Shown here: piece by piece, positions 37,183 to 53,169 of the stretch | Numbering within the stretch: position 1 is the stretch's first letter | Layout of the letters: the number at the start of each line of letters is the position of its first letter | From: Cruorifilaria tuberocauda | Taxonomy: Eukaryota > Nematoda > Chromadorea > Rhabditida > Onchocercidae | Direction of reading: 5' to 3' | Assembly (NCBI GenBank): GCA_013365365.1 | Contig: JABVXU010000045.1 | Coordinates: 62,001-126,000 of the forward strand | Length of the DNA stretch: 64,000 nucleotides | The notes under the pieces: generated by a model | Told to the model about the DNA's origin: nothing | The model's database searches: none | What the model saw: only the letters and a program-made list of their open reading frames with translations | Made by a program: the position numbers and the translations under genes

Positions 37183-40176
37183 ATGGCACCATCACCGCCT
37201 AGTCGTGGATGCCTTTGGACTTTACGAAGTATCGTTTTTCTTCTCAATTTATTTTTTTGGGTAAGTACACCTTCGGACTTTATCTGTCCCACCACCTCTC
37301 CTTTATTTTATCTATTCTTCACTTTATTGAACTCATCGAGAGTTACAAAATGGAAAGATAAGCTCATTCTTCAGCACATTTACTTGTAGAAAAGTATAAA
37401 TTCATACAGGATTATTTTAAGTATCATTTTAGGAGCCTATTGTAATCTGAAGACTTTAATTATCCTTTCAGCATGATTTCAGCTTTCGGGCTTATTTGTG
37501 CTAGCATTGGGCTTGTGGCTTTTGCTGGATCGTTCGGTTAATGAAGTTCTCACCGCAAATAGCTCTTCACAAACATACGATTATTTCCCACTGATATGTT
37601 ATCTGCTAATCGGTACCGGTATGTTAATGGCACTAATTGGTGGATTAGGCTGCTGTGGTGCATGGCGTCTCAATCAAGGAATGTTAGTTGGTGTAAGCTC
37701 ATATTGTTTTGTCTCAAATAATTAAGCATCAGTAATTAGTGATATCAGAATGGATCACTCCTTCACATATAAATTCATTTCATTGATATTAAAACATATT
37801 GAAATAATTAGCCAATGATAATTCAAATATCAAATACGTCCTTTTCTGCATTAGAAAAATTTTCATCTTAGAAAATTGATGAAAATTCTAAGTGAAAGTT
37901 CATCTTTTTTAAAAATAATTCATTTTGTGATTGACAAATTATTGCGATATGTTCAATATGTTGTGAAAAATAGTTTAACTTTTAAGCCCATTAAGTGATA
38001 AATTTTTGTATGAAAAAGATTTCAAGCATTTGTTGTTAGCTATAATAGAATTGATCATCAAGCGTTGATGTGAGTTTTAAAGATAATTAAGATAACTTGA
38101 AAAATGTTAAATTTGTAGGTTGTTATAAATTAAATTAAGAAGATATTTTGATAGTGTGGTATCCATGGTCATCATTATCACGAAATTAAAAAGTCTCTAT
38201 AAACTTTACCAAATCTTTAAATGCAAACACTTCAAAAAACATGTTTTCTGTTTTTTGTAGTATTTTTCGATGGATTATTTTTTTACGTGAATATTCTTTT
38301 TTTTAAATCATCTGGCCTTTAAGTGATATCCACTAATTCATTTGAGAATAAAAAGTTCAAAGATGCCAAATATTAAATGATAAGTTACTCTTGTACATTT
38401 AAAGATTGATGTGCTATAAATTCTTATTTCATTTGATTTCTCTATTATTCATTTTTTTTTAGCGATTACTTAATATTCCTACTGCAATCAATTTTTCCAG
38501 CTAATTTTAGAGCTATGATTGATAGTAAATTTATCTGATCTTTTGTAAAATGGATGTAAAATTAATTTATTAAAATATGTTTATTTATCCATTTTATTTT
38601 TCACTTATTTTTTTTACTATTCTTCAAATTTTCGAAGAATAATACCCTCGCGATTTATATAATAATGAAAAGTTAGTATCAATATTATCACTTATCACTT
38701 TATGTAAAAATATGTGCTTATGCTAATAATTTTGCAGTTCTTCATCATCCTTCTATTGGTATTTTGCTTGCAATTGGCTGCTGCAATATTGGCCTATAGC
38801 CAGCAGGAATTTATCAGGCGCTATATCGATCAATCAATGTATCATATTGTGCAGGAACTTTACGCTACTAAACCAGCCTATAAGGCATTATTTGATAATA
38901 TACAAACTGAAGTAAGCATAATTAATCTACTTATTTAATTAATTTGCTTATGTAATTCTATTAGAATCACAATGATATTATTAGGTCACAGGTTCATAAA
39001 TATTATGGAAAAATTCAATGTACCAGATTTTTTCTCAAGGTTTAAAATTAATTGATTAGATTAATTAATTTAATTAATTGCCTATGATTCTATAATATTC
39101 CTCTTTAATTGCAGTTTATCTATAATTTCGAGATTTTTTTTAATTTAAAAAAAAACTAAAATCCTCGAGTTTTTTCAAATATGTCCGAAATATCATAATC
39201 ATTTTGAAATTTATTAGATAGATTTTGGATTCGTAACAAAAAACTGAATCCTTTCTGATATTTTAGCAAATCTTTTTTAGACTGGTAAATTAATTTTTCA
39301 TAAATTACATAAGTAGCACTTGCGTATTAATTATTTCAGTTTGAATGTTGTGGTGTTAGAGGATATCGCGACTGGTTGTACTCTTCGTGGGGACGCGATA
39401 TTCCTGGAAAAACTGAACTTGGAATCGGTCAGCTCTTTCCTTTTCCAATTTCTGACTTATATTTTGATTCTAATTTGTTCATCTCTCACAGGTTACTCGG
39501 ATATTGGCAAGGTACCCGAATCATGTTGCAATGAACAGGGCATGCGTGATTATCCCACCGACTGTGGTTTAACTTTCGACAAATTGGAACTTTGGACCTA
39601 CGAACCTTTTATTCATTCAAAAGTTAGCTTTCTTTACAGGAATGACTGTAACTTTTGAAATATGACTTTTAATTAACTGAAAATATATATAACCAAATTG
39701 CACTCATATTATACCAAATTATATCCAATTTAGGCAATGAATTTATAATTAACGAGAAAATAACAAAAAATTATATCGGTCCATCTGGATATGAAACCAA
39801 TTGGTTCATTTATTTCCCTATTGTTTATTTTGTTTAAATTTAGGGTTGTAGTGAAGCAATTTATGATGCAGCTAACAACCATCTGGACATTGTAATTGCA
39901 GTGTGTGTCATTCTCGGTGCCATTGAGGTATTCATACGTAACTTATTATAATTGCGAGAATTTTCATTCAAATTAATATGACAATTTTAGGTAAACAATT
40001 TCCAACCAGCTAAATCAAAGCTTCTTGTCTTTGCCGTTAGTTTCAACATTCATATTTTTCGAGCATACACTAAAATAAAAACCTAAATTTTCTTTTTTCA
40101 GCTATTAGGGATGTTCCTAACAATGTTATTGTGCTGTTGCATAAATGTCGAACAGCGCCGAAAAGCAAGCTTTTGA
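37183..40176 (+). CDS. tetraspanin
   Basis: Seven exons in phase: 37183-37260, 37483-37692, 38738-38911, 39340-39427, 39492-39622, 39844-39927 and 40102-40176; 279 residues. There are four hydrophobic spans: residues about 13-36, around LICYLLIGTGMLMALIGGLG, FFIILLLVFCLQLAAAILAY, and at the C-terminus around VCVILGAIELLGMF. The large loop contains the signature FECCGV (Cys157-Cys158), PESCC (195-196), Cys208 and Cys229, giving six Cys for three disulfides. The tail is short (NVEQRRKASF), with a CCC cluster suited to palmitoylation. Tetraspanins organise plasma-membrane microdomains. In parasitic worms they are often exposed on the surface or carried on vesicles; that role is not shown here. 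I cannot assign a specific C. elegans tsp number. Confidence 0.94.
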
Positions 40177-43722
<3,546 letters not shown>

Positions 43723-44412
43723 TATGTGATTATTGCTATATGGAATTGTAGCAGTTTACAGAAACTCGACATTTGTATTTATTTTCTGTTATTTGTTCGA
43801 AATTACGTGTACTATCATTTTAAATTGTGATTGCATAGCGATTATGCATATCCTTGTACTGTATATCTTTGTTTCATATTTGTCTCAAATCATTTTTCTA
43901 TTGAATAGCGAAGTTGCTACATAGCAAGAACTAGATTGTTTAGTAACATTTAAGATCGAAATCCTTCTCAAGAGTTTCACAGCTACTGAATTTTTATAAA
44001 ATAGCACAGGTCGAGCATAATACATATATAAGCACATATAATGTTAATGAATTATAAAAGTTTGTAGAAAGGGAAATAAGGATGGACTAATTTTATATCA
44101 TAATGAATATGTTCGCTAAGTTGACTGTCGTTCTGAAGATTATATTTTGCGAGGATCTGACTTTCTACAGTATATCATAACCTAACTGCAAATGTCTTAG
44201 CATAGAATAGCGGTTTGCAAGCATGGGCGTTCACAATTCAACTTGTCGTATTTCCTCGTGAACTCGAACCATTTTCCATAAGGCGTCGCTTCTGAAAATT
44301 CATTTTAGCACAGTGATTGCTGTTCGGTATGGTTTAAGGAATTCATGAATAAAATTGGAATTCCATGGAATGATCTTTATTTAATGAATTTGAAATGGTG
44401 AGGGAGACTTAC
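43723..44412. other. convergent intergenic region between ned-8 and the Sp-factor gene
   Basis: About 0.7 kb where the 3' ends of ned-8 (plus) and the Sp-factor gene (minus) meet. The part at 44190-44300 is richer in G+C and may contain the last exon of the Sp gene (listed separately). The rest is AT-rich with no feature. Confidence 0.5.
44238..44291 (-). other. candidate terminal exon of the Sp-factor gene
   Basis: A consensus acceptor (AATTTTCAG) precedes 18 codons reading KRRLMENGSSSRGNTTS and a stop. Joined in phase to the finger-1 exon, this would end the protein after a single zinc finger. Other frames of the same patch faintly recall finger 2 (FRSDALWKMVRVH), so it could instead be a decayed exon. 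Confidence 0.35.
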
Positions 44413-47400
44413 AAATGGTCGTTCGCCAGAATGCCATCGAAGATGCGCTTTAAGATGGGAGCTTTTACTATATACTTTGCCACATCCCGGAACGTGACAA
44501 TTATGGATTCCTCTCATTTTTGCCGGAATATTTGCGATACCTAATAAATCGAAGATCAAAACTTGATGTATAATTCATCTGATCCTTCGATATCTTTTAT
44601 TCTTTTATATAATAGTTGCAAGTTAAAAACGATGTATCTGAACGCTATGAATAATAACTTTCCTGATAATAATCAATCTCATAAATTCTTTTTATATTTT
44701 AATGGATCCCAATTGTTCTAGTTCCTCATCCATTTTTGGATTTAGGTCAAGAAATTTGATTGCTTACCGGATAAAACTACGAAAAAAATCGACTCTGTAT
44801 GACTCTCACGCCCGATTACACAATCACCTAAGTTAGCTCGAGAATCTGATTGATGTCCTTTCCTGATTCTTATCTTTTCCTCCGGAAGGATCGATTATGA
44901 AGATTTATGACACCATCTCTGATCTTACTATGGTTGTTGTTATGTTTTTCTTTTTGTTGAAGGTCAAAAAACAGGTAGTAGTCGCAAAACAGATAGTAGT
45001 ACAGATAGTAGGATTGCCATGTTGATTTCGCTACTTGATTTATTTAAATTTGGAGAAAAGTTTTCTCTACTCACTCACAAAAATGTGCAAAATGAGTATG
45101 AAGTGATAGTCAAATTAAAAGCAACTTCTTTTAAAATATATAATCAAATTATCATAAAAATAGGATTAGAAACGTTGAATTTTTAGTAAATTCTTTTTAA
45201 TTATTTTCATCAATTCTTGATGAAAATTCTTCAATTCTTGATGATCAATTCTTATCCTTCTGATTTATTTTAAAAGCATGAGAAGTTGGATGCGCAGGAA
45301 TATTTTGAATTTTGTTTCTTCATTTAAAAGAATTTGAAAACTGTTGGAGGGATGTTGTAAAAGTAGTGAAGATAGTTATTAGTTACAGAGTCTGCATTCA
45401 TTCAGCCATTTCATCGGAACAATTTCAAATTGTTTGAACAATGAGTGCTATATTTAATTATATCTCATGGAAACAATGGAAAAAGAAAAAAGAAGACAGG
45501 GGAAAAAGGCTTTTCACGCGTGTTGCTTTAAGACATTTTTGATAAAAAAGTGAGACAACAAATCATACATTGAAGTGTGAAAAGTGTCAATTATATTTCG
45601 ATTTTCCCTTAACCAATTCAAAAAATCTCATTTGAATGTGCCGTTTTCAGGGCCATTCCATACTGTCTCTTCTCTTCTCCTTCATACGCTCCATTTCGGT
45701 AAGGTAATTTTAACGTTCTTTCCTCGCATACATCAAGTAATACTCAATGATATCGAAAAAAAAAGGTCCTTCGGATTATTTATTTGTTGAAAAATTAATT
45801 TGTAATTTTTTTTGTCGTCTATTTAATGGTGATAAAATGAAGATAACAGATCGAAATTGATAATAGATAATCTAGTCTGAAGGAAATTCTGATCATATTC
45901 TTCTTTTGATCAGTTGAAATTAAATTGCTGGAAAATGTGAACGTTGCACATCGTAATTTCATTCCGAGCATCACATCTGCCGAAGTATGTAATTGATGAA
46001 ATTCCGGTCACTCTTTTTCCACAGGCATTTGATTCGACTGTTTTCATTTTAGCCGGTTACGGTAGAGTCATTTCGATCAAATTAAATCAGAGGAGATATT
46101 ATTCGCAATAACATTCTTACAGTGATTCCATCGGGAAATTTTGTTATATATGATGATAGATGATCATATCCAAAAAAAACTATTAAAAGTCAAAATTTTT
46201 AATTCTTATCAGTTAGCGCTCCAGAAGTTTTAGATTTTAATTAGAAAATATTTAAGCACTCGAAATCAATACCAATTATTTTTCGAACAAAATTGAACTT
46301 TAATTTTTTAATTTTGAATAATTAAGCTATCTATAGCTTAGAGTAATGATGAAAAAAGGAAGAAAAGAAGAACAATTTAGTCTTTACATAAATATTTATC
46401 AATCTCAAATTGATATCTTTAATTTTTCGATTGGATTGTGAGAACAATTTAATAGAATACGACAAATATGTTCAGCAGTAAGATCGAATGAGAACAAAAC
46501 ATTGTCTATCAAAAGGTCATCTCATTATAACAAGTTGTGTTCAAAAGAGCTTGGTCCAGATGACCATTCTCATGACCCTTATGTCATTGTCATTACTGTA
46601 AAATTAGGAAGGAATGGAAAGAAAAAAAACTGTACAAGTGAAGGAGCTATGACTTCAAAATAGAAGCTATTACAAATAGCTGATAGTTTTTGAATCGGAA
46701 AATGATATGTATTGAATTCATTTTGAAGAAAATGAAAAGGAGGTCTTTCCAAAATAGATTCCAATTTTTCTTTCAAGAGGTCCAACTTCTATCAGAGCTT
46801 AGTTTAATTGTAACTGAACGTTTGATAATCATTCTTTTCCCTCTTCCCTCCTCTTCACAAGGAAACCTTTCTTCTCTTCCAAAAACGAACAAAGCGCCGT
46901 TATGGCCCAGTTTAACCATAAAATCGGCTTGTTTTTTCTTTTTCTTTTTTTGCGGGCATTTCATTTCTGCAAGAACCGTTCTTAAAAAATACTCACAAAA
47001 ATATTCACACATTGTTTATTCGTAACACCTCCTCCGTACTTCCTTTCATCCTACGAATGCTCGAAGTGAAAAATAAGTGACAGATATTTTACTCGGATAT
47101 ATGTCAGTGAAACTGAGATAATCTTAACAATCACATTATTCACTCCTCATTGCTTATTTCTTTCTCAGTTCAAATTATACGGACTCTACCTATCGAAATA
47201 CACAAATGTTATTCTGAGAAATATTTCCATAAAATCCGATTGGCAGAAGTATTTGTAGTTACCATTTCCTTTAAAAGTTTGCATTAATTCCAAAAAAATT
47301 ATAAACTAAAAATTTCCAACAAATCTCAAAACTATGAGATACCGCAATTTTCAAGAATTTGTGACACGATGTGATTTAGACTTTGCTTGAAGTAGCTAAT

Positions 47401-48748
47401 AACTTGAAATGATTTAGGGTAAAAGAAAAATGAGCAGTAAGTTGTTTAGCTAAAGTAAATTTTCTTTTCATTTAAGCTTGTATCAAACTAATATGATCGT
47501 CCTGAAGTTATGGAATTAAAGGTTCTATATAAACAAGCGGAGAATGTAATTGCTATTTTCAGTGGTTGCTAAACATATACCATAACTTGTTATTATCTTC
47601 CACACTCATCACCGTTCCTTCTCTTCCAATCATGTTCCCTTTTTCCTTGCCGATCATTTTCATTCCTATGTTTCTTCTTGCTCCCGACCTGGTGATCTTT
47701 CACTTATTTCAACTCTCTTAACCTTTGTAGCATGAAGTAACAACTATTAGGAAAGAGGTACTTTCTAATTTCCATAAAATGAATCAGTTTCTTTTTAGCT
47801 ACTGATATATTCAAATTGAAAGACATGATAGTTATGATAGGTAGATTATTTTGCCATATAATTGAAAAGTTGCTTTTAATAGCACTGCGATATTTCTGAT
47901 ATGCTAATGAAGGATATGACTTCGACAGTATATAATGATGTTTAAGTAACTTATCAATTGATTAACTCATTTGATTTATATCCTGTATTTCATCATTACT
48001 TTAGAAATCATTGCATCAATCATTATTCCATTTTTCATTACTTTTCAAGTTCACTGATTAAAATGCTTATTTAGAGAACTAAAAGAAAAAAAGCCAGATA
48101 AAGAGATTTACCCAATCTTTCGGCCTCCTGACAGTTTGGGCATTCACAATTGGATCGTGCAGGTAATTTGCTGCCTCCTGCATGTGTCGTCGAATTGTTG
48201 GAGATTTTTGATAGTGAATTACCGGTAGAATTGGAATTTGGATTAGATATAGATGCTACTTGGCCAGCAGCTGATACCGTAGCTGATACGGTAGCGGCAG
48301 ATAATAGTCCTTGAAATTGTGGGCCAAGATATGGTGAATAAGTTGCTGTAGCGGTGTCAGTACCAACCGCAGGTGAATACGGTAACGGAGGCCAAGTACC
48401 AGTTGGTTCGGTTGTCCACCATGGTGCTGTTGCAGCTGCTGACCATGAATATGGTGGATAAACTGTAGCTGTAGGATTTGTATACGGCATCGTATCTACC
48501 AGTGCACCACCACCTCCCGCTGCCATTGCTGCTGCTGCTGCTACCGCAACTGTTTCGGTAGCTTTCGAATCTTTTTTTGATGATAATTTTTCTTCCATCG
48601 ATGCAATGCGACTTTCTGAAGCTAATCGATTGTATTGTTCCATTAATTTACCCAACGGACTTTGATCACAATTTGATAACATCAAACTTCCAGCAGCAGC
48701 AGCAGCAGCAAGTGGTACAATTGGCTTCAGATCATTCTGATGATCCAT
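44413..48748 (-). CDS. Sp-family zinc-finger transcription factor (Btd box plus finger 1)
   Basis: Two secure exons, 48112-48748 and 44413-44540, joined in phase 1 across a 3.6-kb intron; 255 residues. The start ATG at 48748 is fixed by an in-frame TAA seven codons upstream. The N-terminal half is Ala-rich (runs encoded partly by GCA/GCT repeats at about 48525-48710), then Pro/Tyr/Thr-rich as in activation domains. The exon ends with the buttonhead box [15 protein letters not shown] typical of Sp proteins. The next exon carries [20 protein letters not shown], a canonical C-x4-C-x12-H-x3-H finger 1, ending SGERPF at a GTAAGT donor. Sp/KLF proteins bind GC/GT boxes with three fingers. I could not find fingers 2 and 3 between 40.2 and 44.4 kb, nor a match in a quicker look further left. 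It resembles nematode sptf genes, but I cannot say which. Confidence 0.85.
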
Positions 48749-49313
48749 ATCACTTTCAACAATAATTTACAACTCCTTCACCGATTTTCCACCTCAGTTC
48801 ATCAGCAGCAGCAATAATGACTATAATTAATTGAAGAAGCCAAATCCCATTGATAATATTTGTGCAATGATTTTAACTCTGCAATTTAGAAGAAATTTTG
48901 ATAATTTTATAAATTTTTTCATCAATTTTATACTTTATTTCACATCAATAACAGTAGTGAATATTATTATTAAACAAAATATAATTTCACAAATTCTATT
49001 CTATTAGAATTTCTGCTTTACACTTCTTAAAAACTTTCTTCTCTTGACAGCTATCACGAAATATTTCAGATTCCAATTTTTTTTAATTTGAACATATCAA
49101 TTCATGAACAGTGAAAACATTCATGTTCATAATTCAACAAAATAGAGCGATTTGGAGTGATAATAATATATCATCAATCTTAATATAATGAAAAGTTCCA
49201 TATGGAAAGATTGACCATAATAGTAGCAAAATAAAGAATTGGTTAAAGTTGGAAAATGAAATGATAATTTTTGCCTTATTCCAAATTAACAACTCCGATA
49301 TTCTATAAGTTAC

Positions 49314-49631
49314 TTATTTGATAACCAATCCCGAAATTCCTTTAAAGATTATTGAGGAAATGATTATTGTAAATGATGGTAAAGGTGATAATGGCGATAA
49401 TGATGATGATAATGAGGAAGGAGCTGAAATTGATGCATTTCTCTGGTGGGAGAAGTGATCGGGAAAGAAAAATGTCAGATTGAGGTGGAGATGTCGAGCT
49501 CCGCCCTCCACACTCTTTTCTACATCTCCCGATGGCCACCTTCCATTGCTCAGCTTTTCCTCAACAGCTTCTCCTCCTCCTCCTCCTCCTTCTTTCTCCA
49601 TTAAATGTTGTTGGTATACGGTAGTTGACAT
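49314..49631 (-). CDS. doubtful 105-codon open frame upstream of the Sp gene
   Basis: The frame begins MSTTVYQQHLMEKEGGGGGG and contains a CTC/GAG triplet repeat (49556-49600), which encodes the Gly run, plus ATG/GAT-rich low-complexity sequence near 49380-49420. No domain is recognisable, and a second frame is open over much of the same stretch. It lies 0.6 kb upstream of the Sp-factor ATG on the same strand, so it may be 5' leader or an upstream open frame rather than a separate gene. Confidence 0.2.
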   Translation of the reverse strand: MSTTVYQQHLMEKEGGGGGGEAVEEKLSNGRWPSGDVEKSVEGGARHLHLNLTFFFPDHFSHQRNASISAPSSLSSSLSPLSPLPSFTIIISSIIFKGISGLVIK

Positions 49632-50829
49632 AGCTGCAACTTATCTACTCTCGTTTTGTACCTTCCCTGTTCCTCTTCTGTATCCACCCAAAGATCGTTC
49701 AACGTAAAAAAATATCATCAGTAATCAGTCTGTTATCACTGTTTATCTGTCAAGCATTGTTATTGCAATCAATTAGCATATTGAATTTCTGCGATTCCAG
49801 CAAGGTCAACTGAATCTTGAAAAAATGGATTTCTGAATCTCATTCTGACTTATACATTCATTGTCTGACGGGCTTGTGGACTACCGGATTCCTTCCTTGT
49901 ACTGGTCATCTGAAAAATCTGAGAAAATCAGATTTCCATATCTGCAACCCATCGCCTTTTTTCATCATATTGCTATTGCATTACTAGAGCAGAAAAAGTT
50001 TTACTCACAATTCTACTTCTTTGTTTCTTTTAGTTCTCTTTCGACATTCGAATATGAATGTGAAGCTTGAATTTTAAATTTGATGTGCACTATATCTAAT
50101 ATGTTAGATTTGAATAATTAAATTCAGAAATGAGATATATTCGAACTTTGAATTCTTTTTCGCAAATTATACTGTAACTTTCAAATCTCATTAAAAAGTG
50201 ACCATTGGAAATTTTGTTACATGGTGCCTCTGGTCATTTATTATTGCTATCAGGATGAGATCCATAATTTCACAAGAAATAGTATCCAAATTATGATTTC
50301 CATCTCTCAGGTTGATCTCCTCGGTAAGTCTGTTATTCTTATCAAAAATTTTTCATCAGCTTCAAAATCATTTTCAACTTCACAGACAGACATTTAAACT
50401 CGAATTAACATAAAAACAATTACTTTTGTGGCATTTCTTCGCAAATGCATAAAGCAGAATCAATTAAGTAAATGCGAAATTTCAGGTTTTTTTCGAAGTG
50501 AATTATTAATTGAAAATGTGAACTATTTTTTAGCATAGTTATTACTTTGAAACGATTTAATCATCATGAATGGTGGATAGTATTGATAAAATCTGTTTTA
50601 GATCGTCTTATCCTATCAGCAAGTATAAGTCGAAATACCAAACTACACGATTCTGTCCTGAACTTTACATTATTGCATGTCTTCAATCATCATATGTCAT
50701 TGTATGAAGTAGTAGGCATAAGTTTAGGTTAAACTTCAAACCCTTGCCGATATTCTGAAAAGTAAAAAAAAAGAGGCGCATATTGATATGATCAAGTTGT
50801 AGCGTTCAAATCATTGTCTTTCCTCTATA

Positions 50830-50960
50830 ACAAAAGCCGCCATTTTGTCTGGGGTAGTTTGGGAAGGCCGAAGAATTGGGATCTTCAATTATGACGTGAA
50901 AATAACCGTCGTTGCGTAATGGCGAGAGCTTTTTCCCCAATAAATTATAATATCAAATTT
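50830..50960. promoter_or_regulatory. promoter-like patch with YY1-type and CRE-type motifs
   Basis: A locally GC-richer stretch contains GCCGCCATTTTG (50836-50847; reverse CAAAATGGCGGC, the YY1-type motif) and TGACGTGA (50892-50899, a CRE/ATF half-site variant). It sits 2.1 kb upstream of the Sp-factor start and could be its distal promoter. The motifs are seen; function is inference. Confidence 0.35.
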
Positions 50961-51906
50961 TCATGATTGTATATTTTTATGGCGTTAAACGGAAATCTCC
51001 AATTATTGCTGGTACGGTTAGCATAATTAGAAGAATGATCAGTAATTTTTTAATAGTTTATTCTACAAATGATTTGGAAAAAGGAAAAAATGATAAATGT
51101 TAAAAGTGACGAATATCACTTAATATTAATCATTCGTTTGCACCTCATAATATCAGTAATGAATCAAGTGAACTTTGAACTATTATTATCATAAGTTTTT
51201 CTTAATTTCATATAGGAGATACATTGTTATCATAGTTGTATTTGTAGATTCAATAAAATTTGAAATCTTTTAATTATCCTTGATCTTTATCTGCAAAATA
51301 AACAACAGTTATTTATTTGTTGTTATTATTCATTACTATCGATAGGGAAAGAGATTACCGTAATGAAAAAACAAAATGATAGTGAGACATATTATAGTAC
51401 CACAGGATTTATTGTGCCCAATTTGAGAGGAAAGTAGTTGCACCTGGCGAGGATATTCCTCTCACTTTTTTTGCATTCCTTGCTGTTCCAAGACTGCGAC
51501 CCGATTCGATCCGACCCGATCCATGCCAATGTTCCTACCCTGTTATTTTCCACTTCATTGCATCTCACTTGCGTTAAGTGATTAATTGGCTTCATCCTCC
51601 TTCCAAATCTATCCTATCCCATTTTTCATTTAAAAAAAACTCATAAGTCTGTTATTCTCTTCGCCCCGTTCTTCCTTTTTTTGAAAATGTAAGCAGTAAA
51701 TGACGGATGTGAAATAATTGAATGATACTGACTTTAGTTGTTTATCCGTTTTCTTCTTCTATTCACTTATTGCTTATTGTGCGAGAAAAGGTAAACCACC
51801 CGCTGAGTGGACACATACTTGCGCTTGACACTTCTCACAAGGTAATGCAATAATGAGGAAAAAAACAGCAGTCAATCCAATTAGTTATCTTTTCTTGTTC
51901 ATTATA

Positions 51907-52023
51907 TCAATGAATCAATGAATTCTTCACACCAACAGCTGTCTCGGGGAATGATTTATCAAAAGCAATTATCATACCTGGAAGAAAAAGAAAGATTACT
52001 TGTCGCAGAAACTTGGATGCCAT
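51907..52023 (-). CDS. doubtful short signal-peptide-like open frame
   Basis: A 38-residue frame starting MASKFLRQVIFLFLPGMIIA, with a possible donor (CCAG|GTATGA) after residue 15. A neighbouring patch at 51780-51860 reads LPCEKCQAQVCVHSAGG in one minus frame, which looks Cys-rich and coding-like. I could not join the two with compatible phase. It may be a small secreted protein gene or chance. Confidence 0.15.
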   Translation of the reverse strand: MASKFLRQVIFLFLPGMIIAFDKSFPETAVGVKNSLIH

Positions 52024-53119
52024 CTTCGTCAACAATTCTTTTACAACATTTTTTAGATTGGAGAAAATGAACTAATTTGATGATGAATAATAATGAACGA
52101 AATGAAAATTTAAATTGGTTATAAGTGATTGCTTACTCCTATTTTATCAACATTTTAGAATGAAAATGTTTAGGTTAAAATCTTTTTTTTTTGTTTATCA
52201 GTTCAGAACTGGAAGAATCATATGAATGAAAAGAGTCAACAGATAAAGAATAAAAAGATAATTGTTGCAGAATAAAGTAATGACATATCATAACTAATAG
52301 AAGGTTAGATAAAAGGTTTGTCGCTGTATAAATTTTTTTAAACCAAGATTTTTGACGGATGCAAAAACCATTAAAATTTAATTCATTTTTTTCACATAGC
52401 ATGTGTATACATACATATATTAAGTAGTTAAGTTTCTTGGAAATCCATAAAATTTCCCCCTAGAAAACCTTAAAATTATAATTCATCAATGAAAAAACAT
52501 TTTTGCATTCCAGTAAATGCTTAAAATGTTCAAACTTTCTGTAGACTTTTCTAAATAAGTTATAGCAAGAGATCAATGATTTAAATTAAAATGGTAGATA
52601 TGATTCCCATAAAAATTCTTTAGATATTATCAGTAATTTATTCATTTATCAATAATCAGCTTATTATTTGATGACGCAATAAACATGACATGACATGATA
52701 ATGGCGTTAATCAATTTTAGCTATATCACCTTACCAATGAGATATGAGAAGGATAGTATAAGTGATGATTTGGCTATTTGCATTATGTGTGGAAAGTAAC
52801 TTATCAATCAAAATTCAGAATTTTGTCTTTGTCAAACAAGTACTTGATTTTATTTTAAAATGAAAGGTGTGGAATTATTTCCTACCACATTTTCTTAAAT
52901 CAATGTTGATAGAGCCGTAAACACTTAACTCGTTTTAGAGTGATTCATTCAAATCTCTATAAGAGATTGATTGCACAACCCACCCTCCTGCTACTGCTTT
53001 AATCTCCTCATTAAAGACGCATAATTGTAGCATCGTATTTCTTTGTCCCATCCTTGGATGTTTTTTTTTCTCAAGAAGCATTACTGTGATTATAGGTCAT
53101 GTTTATAGATTCTTATAAG

Positions 53120-53169
53120 AGAATAAGAAATTCTGACAGACTTCCAACCTTTTCAGAATTTCTTATTCT
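53120..53169. repeat. inverted repeat with 17-bp perfect arms
   Basis: Arms 53120-53136 and 53153-53169 are exact reverse complements with a 16-nt loop, downstream of COMMD4 in non-coding DNA. It could act in 3'-end structure or be a remnant of a small inverted-repeat element. Confidence 0.85.

Noticed and set aside
46690..47025. 111-codon plus frame and a 79-codon minus frame in the Sp-gene intron
   Set aside because: Both are low complexity around poly-pyrimidine tracts, overlap each other and have no recognisable motif.
48577..48765. Plus-strand frame with Gln run
   Set aside because: Antisense reading of the Ala-coding triplet repeat in the Sp-factor first exon.
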